59,231 bases of DNA from a virus, in IMG/VR virus record IMGVR_UViG_3300040781_000275, positions 1 to 59,231 of that record, one strand, 5' to 3'. Positions 52,085 through 59,231 of the stretch are shown piece by piece (the stretch's first letter is position 1; every line of letters begins with the position of its first letter). The translations under genes were made by a program, and so were the position numbers. The notes under the pieces are model-generated. The model saw only the letters and a program-made list of their open reading frames with translations. It had not been told where the DNA came from and ran no database searches.

Positions 52085-54151
52085 TTAATTCCCCTTTGGA
52101 AGCTCTATTTTTACATTACTCGGTAATCTAATTACTCTTTCCATTTCTTTATGAATTTCAAAATCAATCTCATTGTAGATATCGTTAATTTCCATATCCC
52201 TTTGAACATTTACATTCATGTTCATTAGGTATGGGCTAGTATTGACTTTAAATTTCCCATACCTACTTAAAATATTACTTAGTATAAGTTTTGATTTAGG
52301 TCTTGTGAGTGCAACATACATAACCCGTCTTTCCTCGTCTACGTTACCTTCTTCAACTGCCTTATAAAATGGATAAGTTCTATTGCACATTCCAGCTATA
52401 ATCACTACTGGAAATTCCTTACCCTTTGAAGCGTGAATACTCATCATCTTAATGTAGTTACCGTTCTCATCTTTTTTCTTCTTCTCTTTGTTTTTAATAT
52501 CATCAACAAAGTCTAAAAAATCTTGAGGGTCTTTGAACTTGTGTACTGAACCTATTAATGATTCAAAGTTCATTTCAACGTCATCGTCTACATCTCGCAT
52601 TTTCTTTTCGTTAATTGCCCATTCCTTATACCCAAGGGATTCCAATATAAATCTAAAGATTTCACTGGTTTCCTTACCCTGATTTATATATCTTCTTAAA
52701 AGGGTTATGTCACCCATTAATTTTTCAATACTGTTAACTAATTGGCCATCAGAAATATAATCCCAAGGACTAGCAAATATCTCACTGTGGTGTATCTCTA
52801 AATCGTCAGCAATGTCGTCTACCTCGTTAAAAGTCTTATTGGTAATATATCTAACTGGTCTATTAGCAATTCGCTTATATTGCTTAATATCAGCCTTGTC
52901 AGGGTGTAATGCTATCTCTAAGTAACAAAGTAAGTCCTTAATCTCTTTTCGATTGTAGAAGCTTGTCTTACTGAATATCACATAAGGTATTTCATTTAAT
53001 AAAAACTGGTCTTCAATCTCTCTACTCTGGCTATGGATTCTATAAAGCACAGCTATATCTTTCCAATCGTGACCTTCAACATCGTGCATATGTTTCACAA
53101 GGTCTAAAATGTTTTGCCCTTCACCAGCTAGTCCGTAATTACCAATTAACCTAATTCTCTCACCTTCAGGGTTTGGTGTAATTGCTGGCTCTCCTATAAC
53201 TTCGGTACTCTTCGCAATTACCTCATTAGCGTTTTCAACTATTGTTCTGCTGCTTCGATAATTAATATTTAAGTTAATCATCTTTGGGTTATATTCATTT
53301 ATGAATTGTTTTGCATTACTAATTTTTGCGCCCTGAAATCCATAAATACTTTGCCTTAAATCACCAATGATAGATATGTTTCTATGTTGGTCACCAATTA
53401 TTTTCATAATTTTAAAAGCTATTGTATTTGTATCTTGTGCTTCATCTACTAATAAGTATTCACAGTTTCTCTGAACTTTTGAAACAAAGCTTTCAAACCT
53501 TGGATTCTCTAATAAATCAATACAGTTCAGTAACATATCCTGAAAGTCGATATAGTCTTTTTCTTCTTTCCATCTTTCATATTCTTTATAAACTAAATAA
53601 ACGCTTTCTTCCCACTTTAATTCATGTGGCTTATCCCATCTAATTGGATAACCTGTATTTGCTTCTATTCTCTGCTTTACGTCTTTTGGTCTAATTCTAT
53701 CTAATTTGAATAGTGATATTTTTGCCAGATATTCCTTAGCATCTTTGCTTGGGAAACTGTGTTTCTTTAAAAACTTATAGAGAGCAGACTGAGCTATACC
53801 TTCATTACTTAAAATTTTAGGACATTCCCACCAAGGTTCTTTACTTCTCATTCCCTGTTTCCAAAGCTTGAAAGCTAAACTATGGATAGTGCTCAATTTA
53901 ACAAAGTCAGCTTTTTCTCCGATAATCCCAGAAAGCCGTTCTTGCATTTCATTAGCTGCTTTTTTAGTAAAAGTACAAGCCCATATTCTGCCTGGCCTAA
54001 TACCAAGTTCTTCTGTTAAATAAGCAATCTTTGTTGTAAGTGTTCTAGTCTTACCTGACCCTGCGACACTTAAAATTGTTAGAGGCCCTTCATTATATAA
54101 AACTGCCTCTTTTTGTAAGTCGTTAAGACTTTCTAAATCAACTTTTGCCAT
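52085..54151 (-). CDS. UvrD/PcrA/Rep-type superfamily 1 helicase
   Basis: 688 residues, with all helicase motifs: the Q-region LNDLQKEAV, SVAGSGKTRTL (I), CTFTKKAANEM (Ia), LVDEAQDT (II), IGDLRQSIYGFQGA (III), LNINYRSS (IV), SIHASKGKEFPVV (V) and VALTRPKSKL (VI). It is thus a complete 3'-5' helicase. I choose the ATG at 54151 because AGGA lies seven bases before it; the ATG at 54157 is too near. It stands behind a terminator that follows the SSB gene, so it needs read-through or its own promoter. T4 uses Dda and UvsW instead. Confidence 0.93.
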   Translation of the reverse strand: MAKVDLESLNDLQKEAVLYNEGPLTILSVAGSGKTRTLTTKIAYLTEELGIRPGRIWACTFTKKAANEMQERLSGIIGEKADFVKLSTIHSLAFKLWKQGMRSKEPWWECPKILSNEGIAQSALYKFLKKHSFPSKDAKEYLAKISLFKLDRIRPKDVKQRIEANTGYPIRWDKPHELKWEESVYLVYKEYERWKEEKDYIDFQDMLLNCIDLLENPRFESFVSKVQRNCEYLLVDEAQDTNTIAFKIMKIIGDQHRNISIIGDLRQSIYGFQGAKISNAKQFINEYNPKMINLNINYRSSRTIVENANEVIAKSTEVIGEPAITPNPEGERIRLIGNYGLAGEGQNILDLVKHMHDVEGHDWKDIAVLYRIHSQSREIEDQFLLNEIPYVIFSKTSFYNRKEIKDLLCYLEIALHPDKADIKQYKRIANRPVRYITNKTFNEVDDIADDLEIHHSEIFASPWDYISDGQLVNSIEKLMGDITLLRRYINQGKETSEIFRFILESLGYKEWAINEKKMRDVDDDVEMNFESLIGSVHKFKDPQDFLDFVDDIKNKEKKKKDENGNYIKMMSIHASKGKEFPVVIIAGMCNRTYPFYKAVEEGNVDEERRVMYVALTRPKSKLILSNILSRYGKFKVNTSPYLMNMNVNVQRDMEINDIYNEIDFEIHKEMERVIRLPSNVKIELPKGN

Positions 54152-54163
54152 TTCCATTTCCTA

Positions 54164-54191
54164 TAAACAAAGGGGAGGAATAACCCTCCCC
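54164..54191 (-). terminator. Terminator between SSB and helicase genes
   Basis: On the - strand GGGGAGG and CCTCCCC pair (54185-54191 with 54172-54178) across six bases, followed by TTTGTTTA. It lies ten bases behind the SSB stop codon and has nearly the same sequence as the capsid terminator at 4828-4858. Confidence 0.85.
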
Positions 54192-54201
54192 AAAGTCTTA
54201 T

Positions 54202-55230
54202 CTACTTCTTAGTGCCTCTTTTCTTCCCTCTAACTCCACGCTTTTTCTTTGTGTCCTTAGCTGGCTTTTTCTTCTCTTCTGAGGACTTTTTACCTTTAAC
54301 CTTTTTAGGTTTTTTAGGCGGTTCATCTTCTTCTTCGTCCTCTTCTTCGTCTTCGGATTCTTCTTCATCTTCTTCGTCTTCGATGTTTAAATCCTCTTCA
54401 TCAACCTCTAATCCTTCATCATCCTCTTCATATTCATCACCGTCTTCAGATTCTTCTTCATCGTCATCCAAATCCTCAATGTCAATTCCGATCTTTTTTC
54501 CTTTTTCTTTAAGGAATTCATAATGTTTTTCAAAGAGTTCTTCTTTGTATTGAAGTTGTAAAGATGAGAGGTCAGCCATTTTTTCTTCTATCTCTTCTAA
54601 ATCATCTTCTTCAATAGCACCGTCTTCAATAAGATTTACAGGTTCTTTAAACTTAACAACCTTGTATTTACGTTTCTTACCTTTAAGTCCATTGGTTTTA
54701 ACAAATAGTCTTCTACCTTCATCAAAGTCACAGATAGAACTTAAGTCTCCATCTTCATCAGATAGTGCGTCTTTGATTTCATCAAGAACAACGTCTGAAA
54801 CACTTTGAGGTAGTGACCAAACCATAGGGCCTGCTTCAACATTCTTTAAATCTAAGACTAAGATATTGTGACTTGTTCTAAGTAGGAACTTTTTCCAAAA
54901 ATCTTTCTTCTTTTCGTTTTTAGAATTTCCGTACTTGTCTCTAAGTTTCCAGCCTGTTTCGACAATCTTGTCTTTTTCTCCCGTGGCCTCTCCACCATTT
55001 TTAGCTGTGTAGCTCGGTGTACCACTTCTGGACATTGGACGACCATTAGCCCAATACTCATGGTTCTTAGCTGTAAAGACAGCCCCCATGTCATCCTTAA
55101 CAGGTGCTAGGATTAAAAACTCCCCCGACACTCTGTTGTCATCCCACTTGAAACGTTTCATTCCGTTGCTGGACTCTGTGGCCGCTTTAACAGCCTTCTT
55201 TGTTGCCTTACTCTTCATCTTAAATGCCAT
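54202..55230 (-). CDS. Probable single-stranded DNA-binding protein (gp32-like) with long charged tail
   Basis: 342 residues. Residues 20-200 look like an OB-fold core (GEFLILAPVKD, RTSHNILVLDLKN, then VWSLPQSVSDVV and GRRLFVKTNG). Residues 205-300 become highly acidic, with long runs of Glu and Asp, and the last 35 residues are Lys-rich (KKPKKVKGKK). SSBs normally end in the acidic tail; the basic end is unusual. Its neighbours (helicase, recombinase, polymerase) and a private terminator fit an abundant SSB. No Cys-based zinc finger of T4 gp32 is present. Confidence 0.65.
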   Translation of the reverse strand: MAFKMKSKATKKAVKAATESSNGMKRFKWDDNRVSGEFLILAPVKDDMGAVFTAKNHEYWANGRPMSRSGTPSYTAKNGGEATGEKDKIVETGWKLRDKYGNSKNEKKKDFWKKFLLRTSHNILVLDLKNVEAGPMVWSLPQSVSDVVLDEIKDALSDEDGDLSSICDFDEGRRLFVKTNGLKGKKRKYKVVKFKEPVNLIEDGAIEEDDLEEIEEKMADLSSLQLQYKEELFEKHYEFLKEKGKKIGIDIEDLDDDEEESEDGDEYEEDDEGLEVDEEDLNIEDEEDEEESEDEEEDEEEDEPPKKPKKVKGKKSSEEKKKPAKDTKKKRGVRGKKRGTKK

Positions 55231-55280
55231 TTTTTCTCCTTTGTCATAAACAATAAACCCTTAATGGGCGACACTGAAAT

Positions 55281-55712
55281 TTAAGTTCTGTTATAATTAC
55301 TCTTCTTTTTTTCTTCTCTTACGTTGTGACTGATGTTTACCATCATTTCACCCTTTTCTTTTAATACTTCTTTCTTCATTTTGGCCAGCCTATAAAGTTT
55401 TACCACTTTGGAAAGCTCATCTCTTAGTTCTTGGTATTCCTCGTGAGATTTAACCATTTGCTTAATAGCTGTTTCGGTTACGTCTATCTTAGAACGCTTG
55501 TATTTGTTCCTAATAGCCGCTGATAAGGAAGCTTCTCTATCGTCTAGTTGATTGGTTAGGGCTTCTTTTTTCTCCCATATACGCTCAATTTTAAGACCTA
55601 TATCATATAGGTATTCACTATGTTCAGCCATTTCATCATTAATCTTGTTACGATTAATTCTAATAACCTCTCTGAACGTTTGCCCTGTCTTTTTCGTCTT
55701 CTTTTTAGCCAT
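55281..55712 (-). CDS. Small coiled-coil protein, UvsY-like candidate
   Basis: 143 residues, helical throughout. The size is close to T4 UvsY (137 residues), and the run of residues in Tyr-Lys-Arg-Ser, followed by VTETAIKQMVKSHEEY, resembles the core of phage recombination mediators that load the recombinase on SSB-coated DNA. It lies between SSB and polymerase and has a GGAAAGGGAA site. The match is by eye only; a simple coiled-coil protein is the alternative. Confidence 0.45.
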   Translation of the reverse strand: MAKKKTKKTGQTFREVIRINRNKINDEMAEHSEYLYDIGLKIERIWEKKEALTNQLDDREASLSAAIRNKYKRSKIDVTETAIKQMVKSHEEYQELRDELSKVVKLYRLAKMKKEVLKEKGEMMVNISHNVREEKKKSNYNRT

Positions 55713-55737
55713 TTCCCTTTCCGTAATAATGTTACCT

Positions 55738-55766
55738 ATATTAATAAATTATTTACTGAAAACCAA
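55738..55766 (-). promoter_or_regulatory. Sigma70-like promoter before the UvsY-like and SSB genes
   Basis: Read on the - strand: TTGGTT (55761-55766), a 17-base spacer, and TAATAT (55738-55743), located in the 55-base gap between the polymerase stop and the next start at 55712. It would drive the SSB gene strongly. Confidence 0.5.
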
Positions 55767-55767
55767 T

Positions 55768-58437
55768 CTATATTTTAATTTTCTTTCCGTACCATTCCCA
55801 ATCATAGTGGTCGCCATCAACCTTTAATTCTATTTCTAAAGGTGTTCCTTTGTTTAGAAAAGTTTTCATCTCTTCCATAGCAATTGCGTCAATATAAGGA
55901 CGTTCTTCTAGTGGTGATTCACCTAAAATACCATCATGGATATAAAGTAAAATTCTTGACTTCATACCTTCTTTTTTAAACCTTCTATTTAATCTAATAA
56001 TTGCTGGCTCAAAAATATCATGTGCTCCACCTTGAACAGGTGCGTTCATTGCCTGACGAGATATTTCTTCTTTTAACATCTTAGTGCTCCAAAGACCTTC
56101 AGAAAATGAACTATTAAACCAATCGATTGCGTGGTGAAACCTTCTTTTTCTAACAGATAATAAATTCACATATCCTTCCGTTAGAGCCTTTTCAACTTGC
56201 CCATCTCTCCAAGACTTCATTACACTGTAGATATTAAAATAAGCGTCTACCATTTCCTCTGCTTCATCTATATCAATTTTGAAATCTTTAGCAAATGTAA
56301 TGGCAGTTTTACCGTAGTTAAGACCAAAACCAATTGCTTTCGCATTAGTTCTCTGGTCAACAAAGTTAATGTCAGCTCCGTGAGTTTCTAAGTCTTTTCT
56401 AATCTCATTAATAACATCAGTATCTTTTATTAATGATTCCTTACCATTAGCCACTAACATATGTTCATAGCTAACCCATTTAGGTATTGTTTGGAGTTGG
56501 CTTCCTAAGTCAGCCGCATTAATACAATGCAAATCCATTCCATCCTGAATACGCTGTGTAAGTACAGGGTCATTACTTAAAGAAGCAACTACACATTGTT
56601 CAATCTGACTGTAATCATATTCCCATAATCGCCAATCCTTATTAGTTGGAACAATGGCGTTTCTCATATTAGGTAAGCCCTTAATTGGTCTTGGCCAGAC
56701 TTGCAGAGAGGGTCTATTACATGACCACCTAGAAGTCCTTGGAGTCCAGATATTATAGTTAGCGTGTATTCTGTGACGCTTATCTAAATATTGCAACATC
56801 CCACCTTTTCCGTCTTTACCATCAACGTAGGTTCCTCTAATTTTTGCTAGTTTTTTTGAATTGATAATCAATTGTGGGAACTCTTTCCACTTTTTATATT
56901 TAGTGAACTTCTCTAGCTCTTTAGCAGCTGTAGAATATCCTGATTTGTTTTCCTTAATTTGTAATTTCTTAAATGGATAACCATTTTCAATCATGTGGTT
57001 ATTAATTTGTTTTGGGCTATTAGGATTAAACTCTTCATCACCTGTTATATCAGCTAATTTAGTTAACAGCTTGTTTTGCGTTCTCTGAATAATCCTACTA
57101 GATTTCTTAAATAGTCTTTTATCCGCTTTAACTCCAATATATTCATTTTTAACTAAGTCTCTCAGAGCTGGCATCTTCCTTTTAAACATATGTTTAAATT
57201 GCCCCTCTTTCTTTAGTTCTGTTAGCTGTTTTGCGAATAACTGAAAATCTCCCCAAGTATCTATCCCTAAATATTTCTCAAGAAGTGTGGGTGGTACAAA
57301 CTGATAACTTTTCTTTTTCTTTTCATCCTTATTAATATATGGCCATAGAAGTGTGTCGTATGCGCCATAGTTAATGCCCCTTCTTTCCATAGCAACGTTC
57401 AAACTATGTCCTAAATTCTCGTCAATTAGAGAGTCAGCTATAAGTGTATCAAACCAAAAGTTTCTATATTTAATTCCATTAGCAATTGCAAACTTACTAT
57501 CAAACTTACCATTGTGAAGAATTAACTTTAAATGCTTAAAGTTGTTAACAGTTTTAATTGCTTCTAGTGTTTTATTTCTATTGAACTTTAGAAAGGTATT
57601 AATTTCTTTAGCTCTTTGAACATCTCTCCTATCCCACTTTTTTGTGTGCTCTCTTTTATAAGGCTCTAAGTATAGAATATCTGCCACACCATCTTTTCCA
57701 CAGTAACCAGTGTTTATAATCTTGTCTCTCCAAAAATCAAAACCCGTAGTCTCAAAATCTGTTGCAGCATAATCAACTTCTCTATACTTTTCTACAAAGT
57801 CTTTTAATCCCTGCTTTGATAAAATTACATTTAATTTAGGCTCTTTACTTCTATCAATTACACCTTCTTCTACAAACTTTTTAGCTTTCTTAAAATCGCT
57901 AATCATATCAGGGTTATATACCCACTTATAAAGTGAACCGTGAAGTGACCAAGTTGGAATTATTTTACATTTGAAACTTCTTTCAATGGTTTTACCATTA
58001 ACTTCTTTTTCATAATCTAATTCAAAATCTTTGTGTGTGAAGTGACCTCTAAACTCTCTAACAGAGGTAAAGTCAGAGACAGCTTGAAAAGCCCATTTAC
58101 CCATTGGGATAATAACATCTGGTTTGTGGGTTATTATTTCCTGAAATAAGTATTTTCTACATTCTTCTAAATGCTTCTTTTTAATGTCACTGTTTTCTCT
58201 CGGTTTACACTTTAGAGCATAGGTATAATAAACTTCCTTACGATTGATTCCAGCCTTATCCAAGAGGTAGGAGAACTTCATTTGCCCTTCTCCTGTTAGA
58301 GGTGTGTTTTGGGCATCATCGGTTCTACTCGGTGTTTCCTGAATGAACATATATTTAGTTCTTTTAGGCTTTGAACCACGTCCAAAGATACCAGAATTTC
58401 TACAAGCCTTAGATAAGGCACAATCGTTACAAGCCAT
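55768..58437 (-). CDS. DNA polymerase I with fused family-4 uracil-DNA glycosylase domain
   Basis: 889 residues in three parts. Residues 1-190 are a family-4 UDG-like domain with Cys3/Cys6 and Cys77/Cys93 (16 apart, as in iron-sulfur UDGs); its first active-site motif reads QETPS and its last lacks the HPS triplet. Residues 205-400 are a 3'-5' exonuclease with DFE (Asp227, Glu229), HNGKFD (Asp313) and YxxxD (Tyr389, Asp393). The polymerase has YDYSQIE (Asp608), RTNAKAIGFGLNYG (696-709) and IHDG (Asp835), where family A normally has HDE. The same fusion is known in phage SPO1. It is the main replicative polymerase. Confidence 0.93.
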   Translation of the reverse strand: MACNDCALSKACRNSGIFGRGSKPKRTKYMFIQETPSRTDDAQNTPLTGEGQMKFSYLLDKAGINRKEVYYTYALKCKPRENSDIKKKHLEECRKYLFQEIITHKPDVIIPMGKWAFQAVSDFTSVREFRGHFTHKDFELDYEKEVNGKTIERSFKCKIIPTWSLHGSLYKWVYNPDMISDFKKAKKFVEEGVIDRSKEPKLNVILSKQGLKDFVEKYREVDYAATDFETTGFDFWRDKIINTGYCGKDGVADILYLEPYKREHTKKWDRRDVQRAKEINTFLKFNRNKTLEAIKTVNNFKHLKLILHNGKFDSKFAIANGIKYRNFWFDTLIADSLIDENLGHSLNVAMERRGINYGAYDTLLWPYINKDEKKKKSYQFVPPTLLEKYLGIDTWGDFQLFAKQLTELKKEGQFKHMFKRKMPALRDLVKNEYIGVKADKRLFKKSSRIIQRTQNKLLTKLADITGDEEFNPNSPKQINNHMIENGYPFKKLQIKENKSGYSTAAKELEKFTKYKKWKEFPQLIINSKKLAKIRGTYVDGKDGKGGMLQYLDKRHRIHANYNIWTPRTSRWSCNRPSLQVWPRPIKGLPNMRNAIVPTNKDWRLWEYDYSQIEQCVVASLSNDPVLTQRIQDGMDLHCINAADLGSQLQTIPKWVSYEHMLVANGKESLIKDTDVINEIRKDLETHGADINFVDQRTNAKAIGFGLNYGKTAITFAKDFKIDIDEAEEMVDAYFNIYSVMKSWRDGQVEKALTEGYVNLLSVRKRRFHHAIDWFNSSFSEGLWSTKMLKEEISRQAMNAPVQGGAHDIFEPAIIRLNRRFKKEGMKSRILLYIHDGILGESPLEERPYIDAIAMEEMKTFLNKGTPLEIELKVDGDHYDWEWYGKKIKI

Positions 58438-58850
58438 TATTCTTCCGTATCGCCATCTTCAAAGTCTTCAATTAAATCAGCTTCAACTTTGAATTTATCG
58501 TGTTTTGCATACCATTTCTTAACGTCCATTAAACCTAAGAACAATGCTTTCTTTGCTGTATCATGTTCAACAAATTTTCCAGTTCGTACTCTAATATCAG
58601 CCTCTCTAAGGTCTAATACTTTACGAACCCTACTCATAGCCCTTTTAGCTGATTTAGAAAAAGCATCTTTATCTTCTCCAACATCAACTACATCGTCTGC
58701 CCATATTTTTACAGTTGCTTCTTTTTCATTAATTTGTTCTACATCAGTAGAGTATGATAATTCACATCTAATGCTTTCATAGTCTCCGATGTTAATTGTT
58801 CTACTCTCTTTGTAATGAATTCTTTTAGGTAGTCGTTTTGTTTCTTCCAT
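58437..58850 (-). CDS. Small protein before the polymerase, unknown
   Basis: 137 residues, with a GGAAAGGGAA site and a stop that shares a base with the polymerase start, so it is translated together with it. Residues 15-60 are beta-rich and acidic, then a basic helix (KSAKRAMSRVRKVLD) and an acidic end. It may be a replication accessory factor, judged only by its place. No family is recognised. Confidence 0.65.
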   Translation of the reverse strand: MEETKRLPKRIHYKESRTINIGDYESIRCELSYSTDVEQINEKEATVKIWADDVVDVGEDKDAFSKSAKRAMSRVRKVLDLREADIRVRTGKFVEHDTAKKALFLGLMDVKKWYAKHDKFKVEADLIEDFEDGDTEE

Positions 58851-58862
58851 TTCCCTTTCCTT

Positions 58863-59024
58863 TTAATCGTTATTTTGTTTTTTAATTTCTTCATGAAATT
58901 CATATAAGAAGGATTCTAAATCTATTAAGTCTAATTTATTTAAAATAAACTCAGCTAGAACCTTATTTTTAATTTCAGAAAATTTTAGCTTTTCCTGTGT
59001 TCTTTTTAATTCTTCGTTAATCAT
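58863..59024 (-). CDS. Short 53-residue protein, unknown
   Basis: A 53-residue helical, charged protein with an excellent AAAGGAGG site. Its ATG overlaps the stop of the gene to its right (TAATG), so it is coupled. It fills the gap between the partial gene and the small gene upstream of the polymerase, and falls below common length limits for gene finding. Confidence 0.7.
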   Translation of the reverse strand: MINEELKRTQEKLKFSEIKNKVLAEFILNKLDLIDLESFLYEFHEEIKKQNND

Positions 59025-59231
59025 TAAAACCCTCCTTTAGGTTTTTTCTTTTTCTTACCTTTCATTAGTTCGTCAATAACTTCTCCATATAGCTGCCCTC
59101 TCTCACTAAACAGTGACCGAGTTTCGTGGAAAGCTAAAACCGTCTTTCCTCCTGAATGCCAACGAGAAGTAACCTTTACATCGGTTTGTGGAGACTTAGA
59201 ACCGTCTGTAGCCCCTTCTTCCATTTCATCC
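59024..59231 (-). CDS. Partial gene at the right edge, unknown
   Basis: The frame is open to the window edge, with an ATG at 59224 that may or may not be the start, because the in-frame codons before it are also open. The visible part contains TSRWHSGGKTVLAFHE and ends in a basic tail (GKKKKKPKGG). It is the first - strand gene in this window and appears cotranscribed with the genes to its left. The family is not recognised. Confidence 0.55.
   Translation of the reverse strand, partial: DEMEEGATDGSKSPQTDVKVTSRWHSGGKTVLAFHETRSLFSERGQLYGEVIDELMKGKKKKKPKGGF

Noticed and set aside
54212-54523. A + strand Ser-rich frame opposite the SSB gene
   Set aside because: It is the complement of the Glu/Asp codon run of the SSB tail, which always reads as poly-Ser in the opposite strand.
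47001-55230. An anti-phage defence system made of the SbcC/SbcD, MazG and UvrD-like genes
   Set aside because: The set is explained by standard phage recombination and repair functions, in line with T4-type gene content.

Overview
This window is part of the genome of a tailed double-stranded DNA phage with a contractile tail (a myovirus). It is AT-rich, almost fully coding, and has no integrase, tRNA, ribosomal RNA or bacterial housekeeping gene that I can see. The structural genes run in a T4-like order: prohead protease, scaffold, major capsid protein, neck genes, sheath, tube, tape measure, hub, spike and wedge. The replication genes are a mixture: T4-type recombination functions (UvsX, gp46/gp47-like nuclease, probable gp32-like SSB) and an SPO1-type polymerase that carries a uracil-DNA glycosylase domain. 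The host cannot be named from the sequence. Terminase and portal presumably lie left of the window, and further replication genes right of it.

Layout, + strand. 1-4800 is the head module: a partial charged protein, three small genes, a protease-scaffold fusion with a nested scaffold start, and the major capsid protein. 4902-9643 holds neck or head-tail joining genes of mostly unknown function, including a SWIM-like zinc protein and a pair of tandem paralogues. 9669-23065 is the tail tube and baseplate module: sheath, tube, tube-like junction proteins, a zinc-ribbon T4-type baseplate assembly protein with a small overlapping gene, tape measure, gp53-, gp27-, gp5-, gp25-, gp6- and gpI-like proteins. 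23078-43647 is about 20 kb of tail-fibre and adhesin genes with many shuffled beta-rich modules.

At 43.65-45.0 kb is a switch region: a bidirectional terminator, a small - strand gene, a structured non-coding region of 283 bp with a widely spaced perfect inverted repeat near both divergent promoters, and a + strand putative DNA-binding protein. From 45034 to the right edge everything is on the - strand: a ligase-like zinc-finger protein, cold-shock protein, RuvC-like resolvase, SbcC/Rad50-like ATPase, MazG-like hydrolase, SbcD/Mre11-like nuclease, UvsX/RecA, UvrD-type helicase, SSB, a UvsY-like candidate, the UDG-polymerase fusion and small unknown genes.

How it works together: the - strand block is a replication, recombination and repair set. 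The + strand block builds the virion, and strong G-rich terminators sit directly behind genes expected to be highly expressed (capsid, tube, one fibre, SSB). The observations most worth a second look are the nested scaffold, the divergent control region, one beta-module shared by four different virion proteins, the overlooked overlapping gene before the tape measure, and the altered catalytic motifs of the polymerase fusion.
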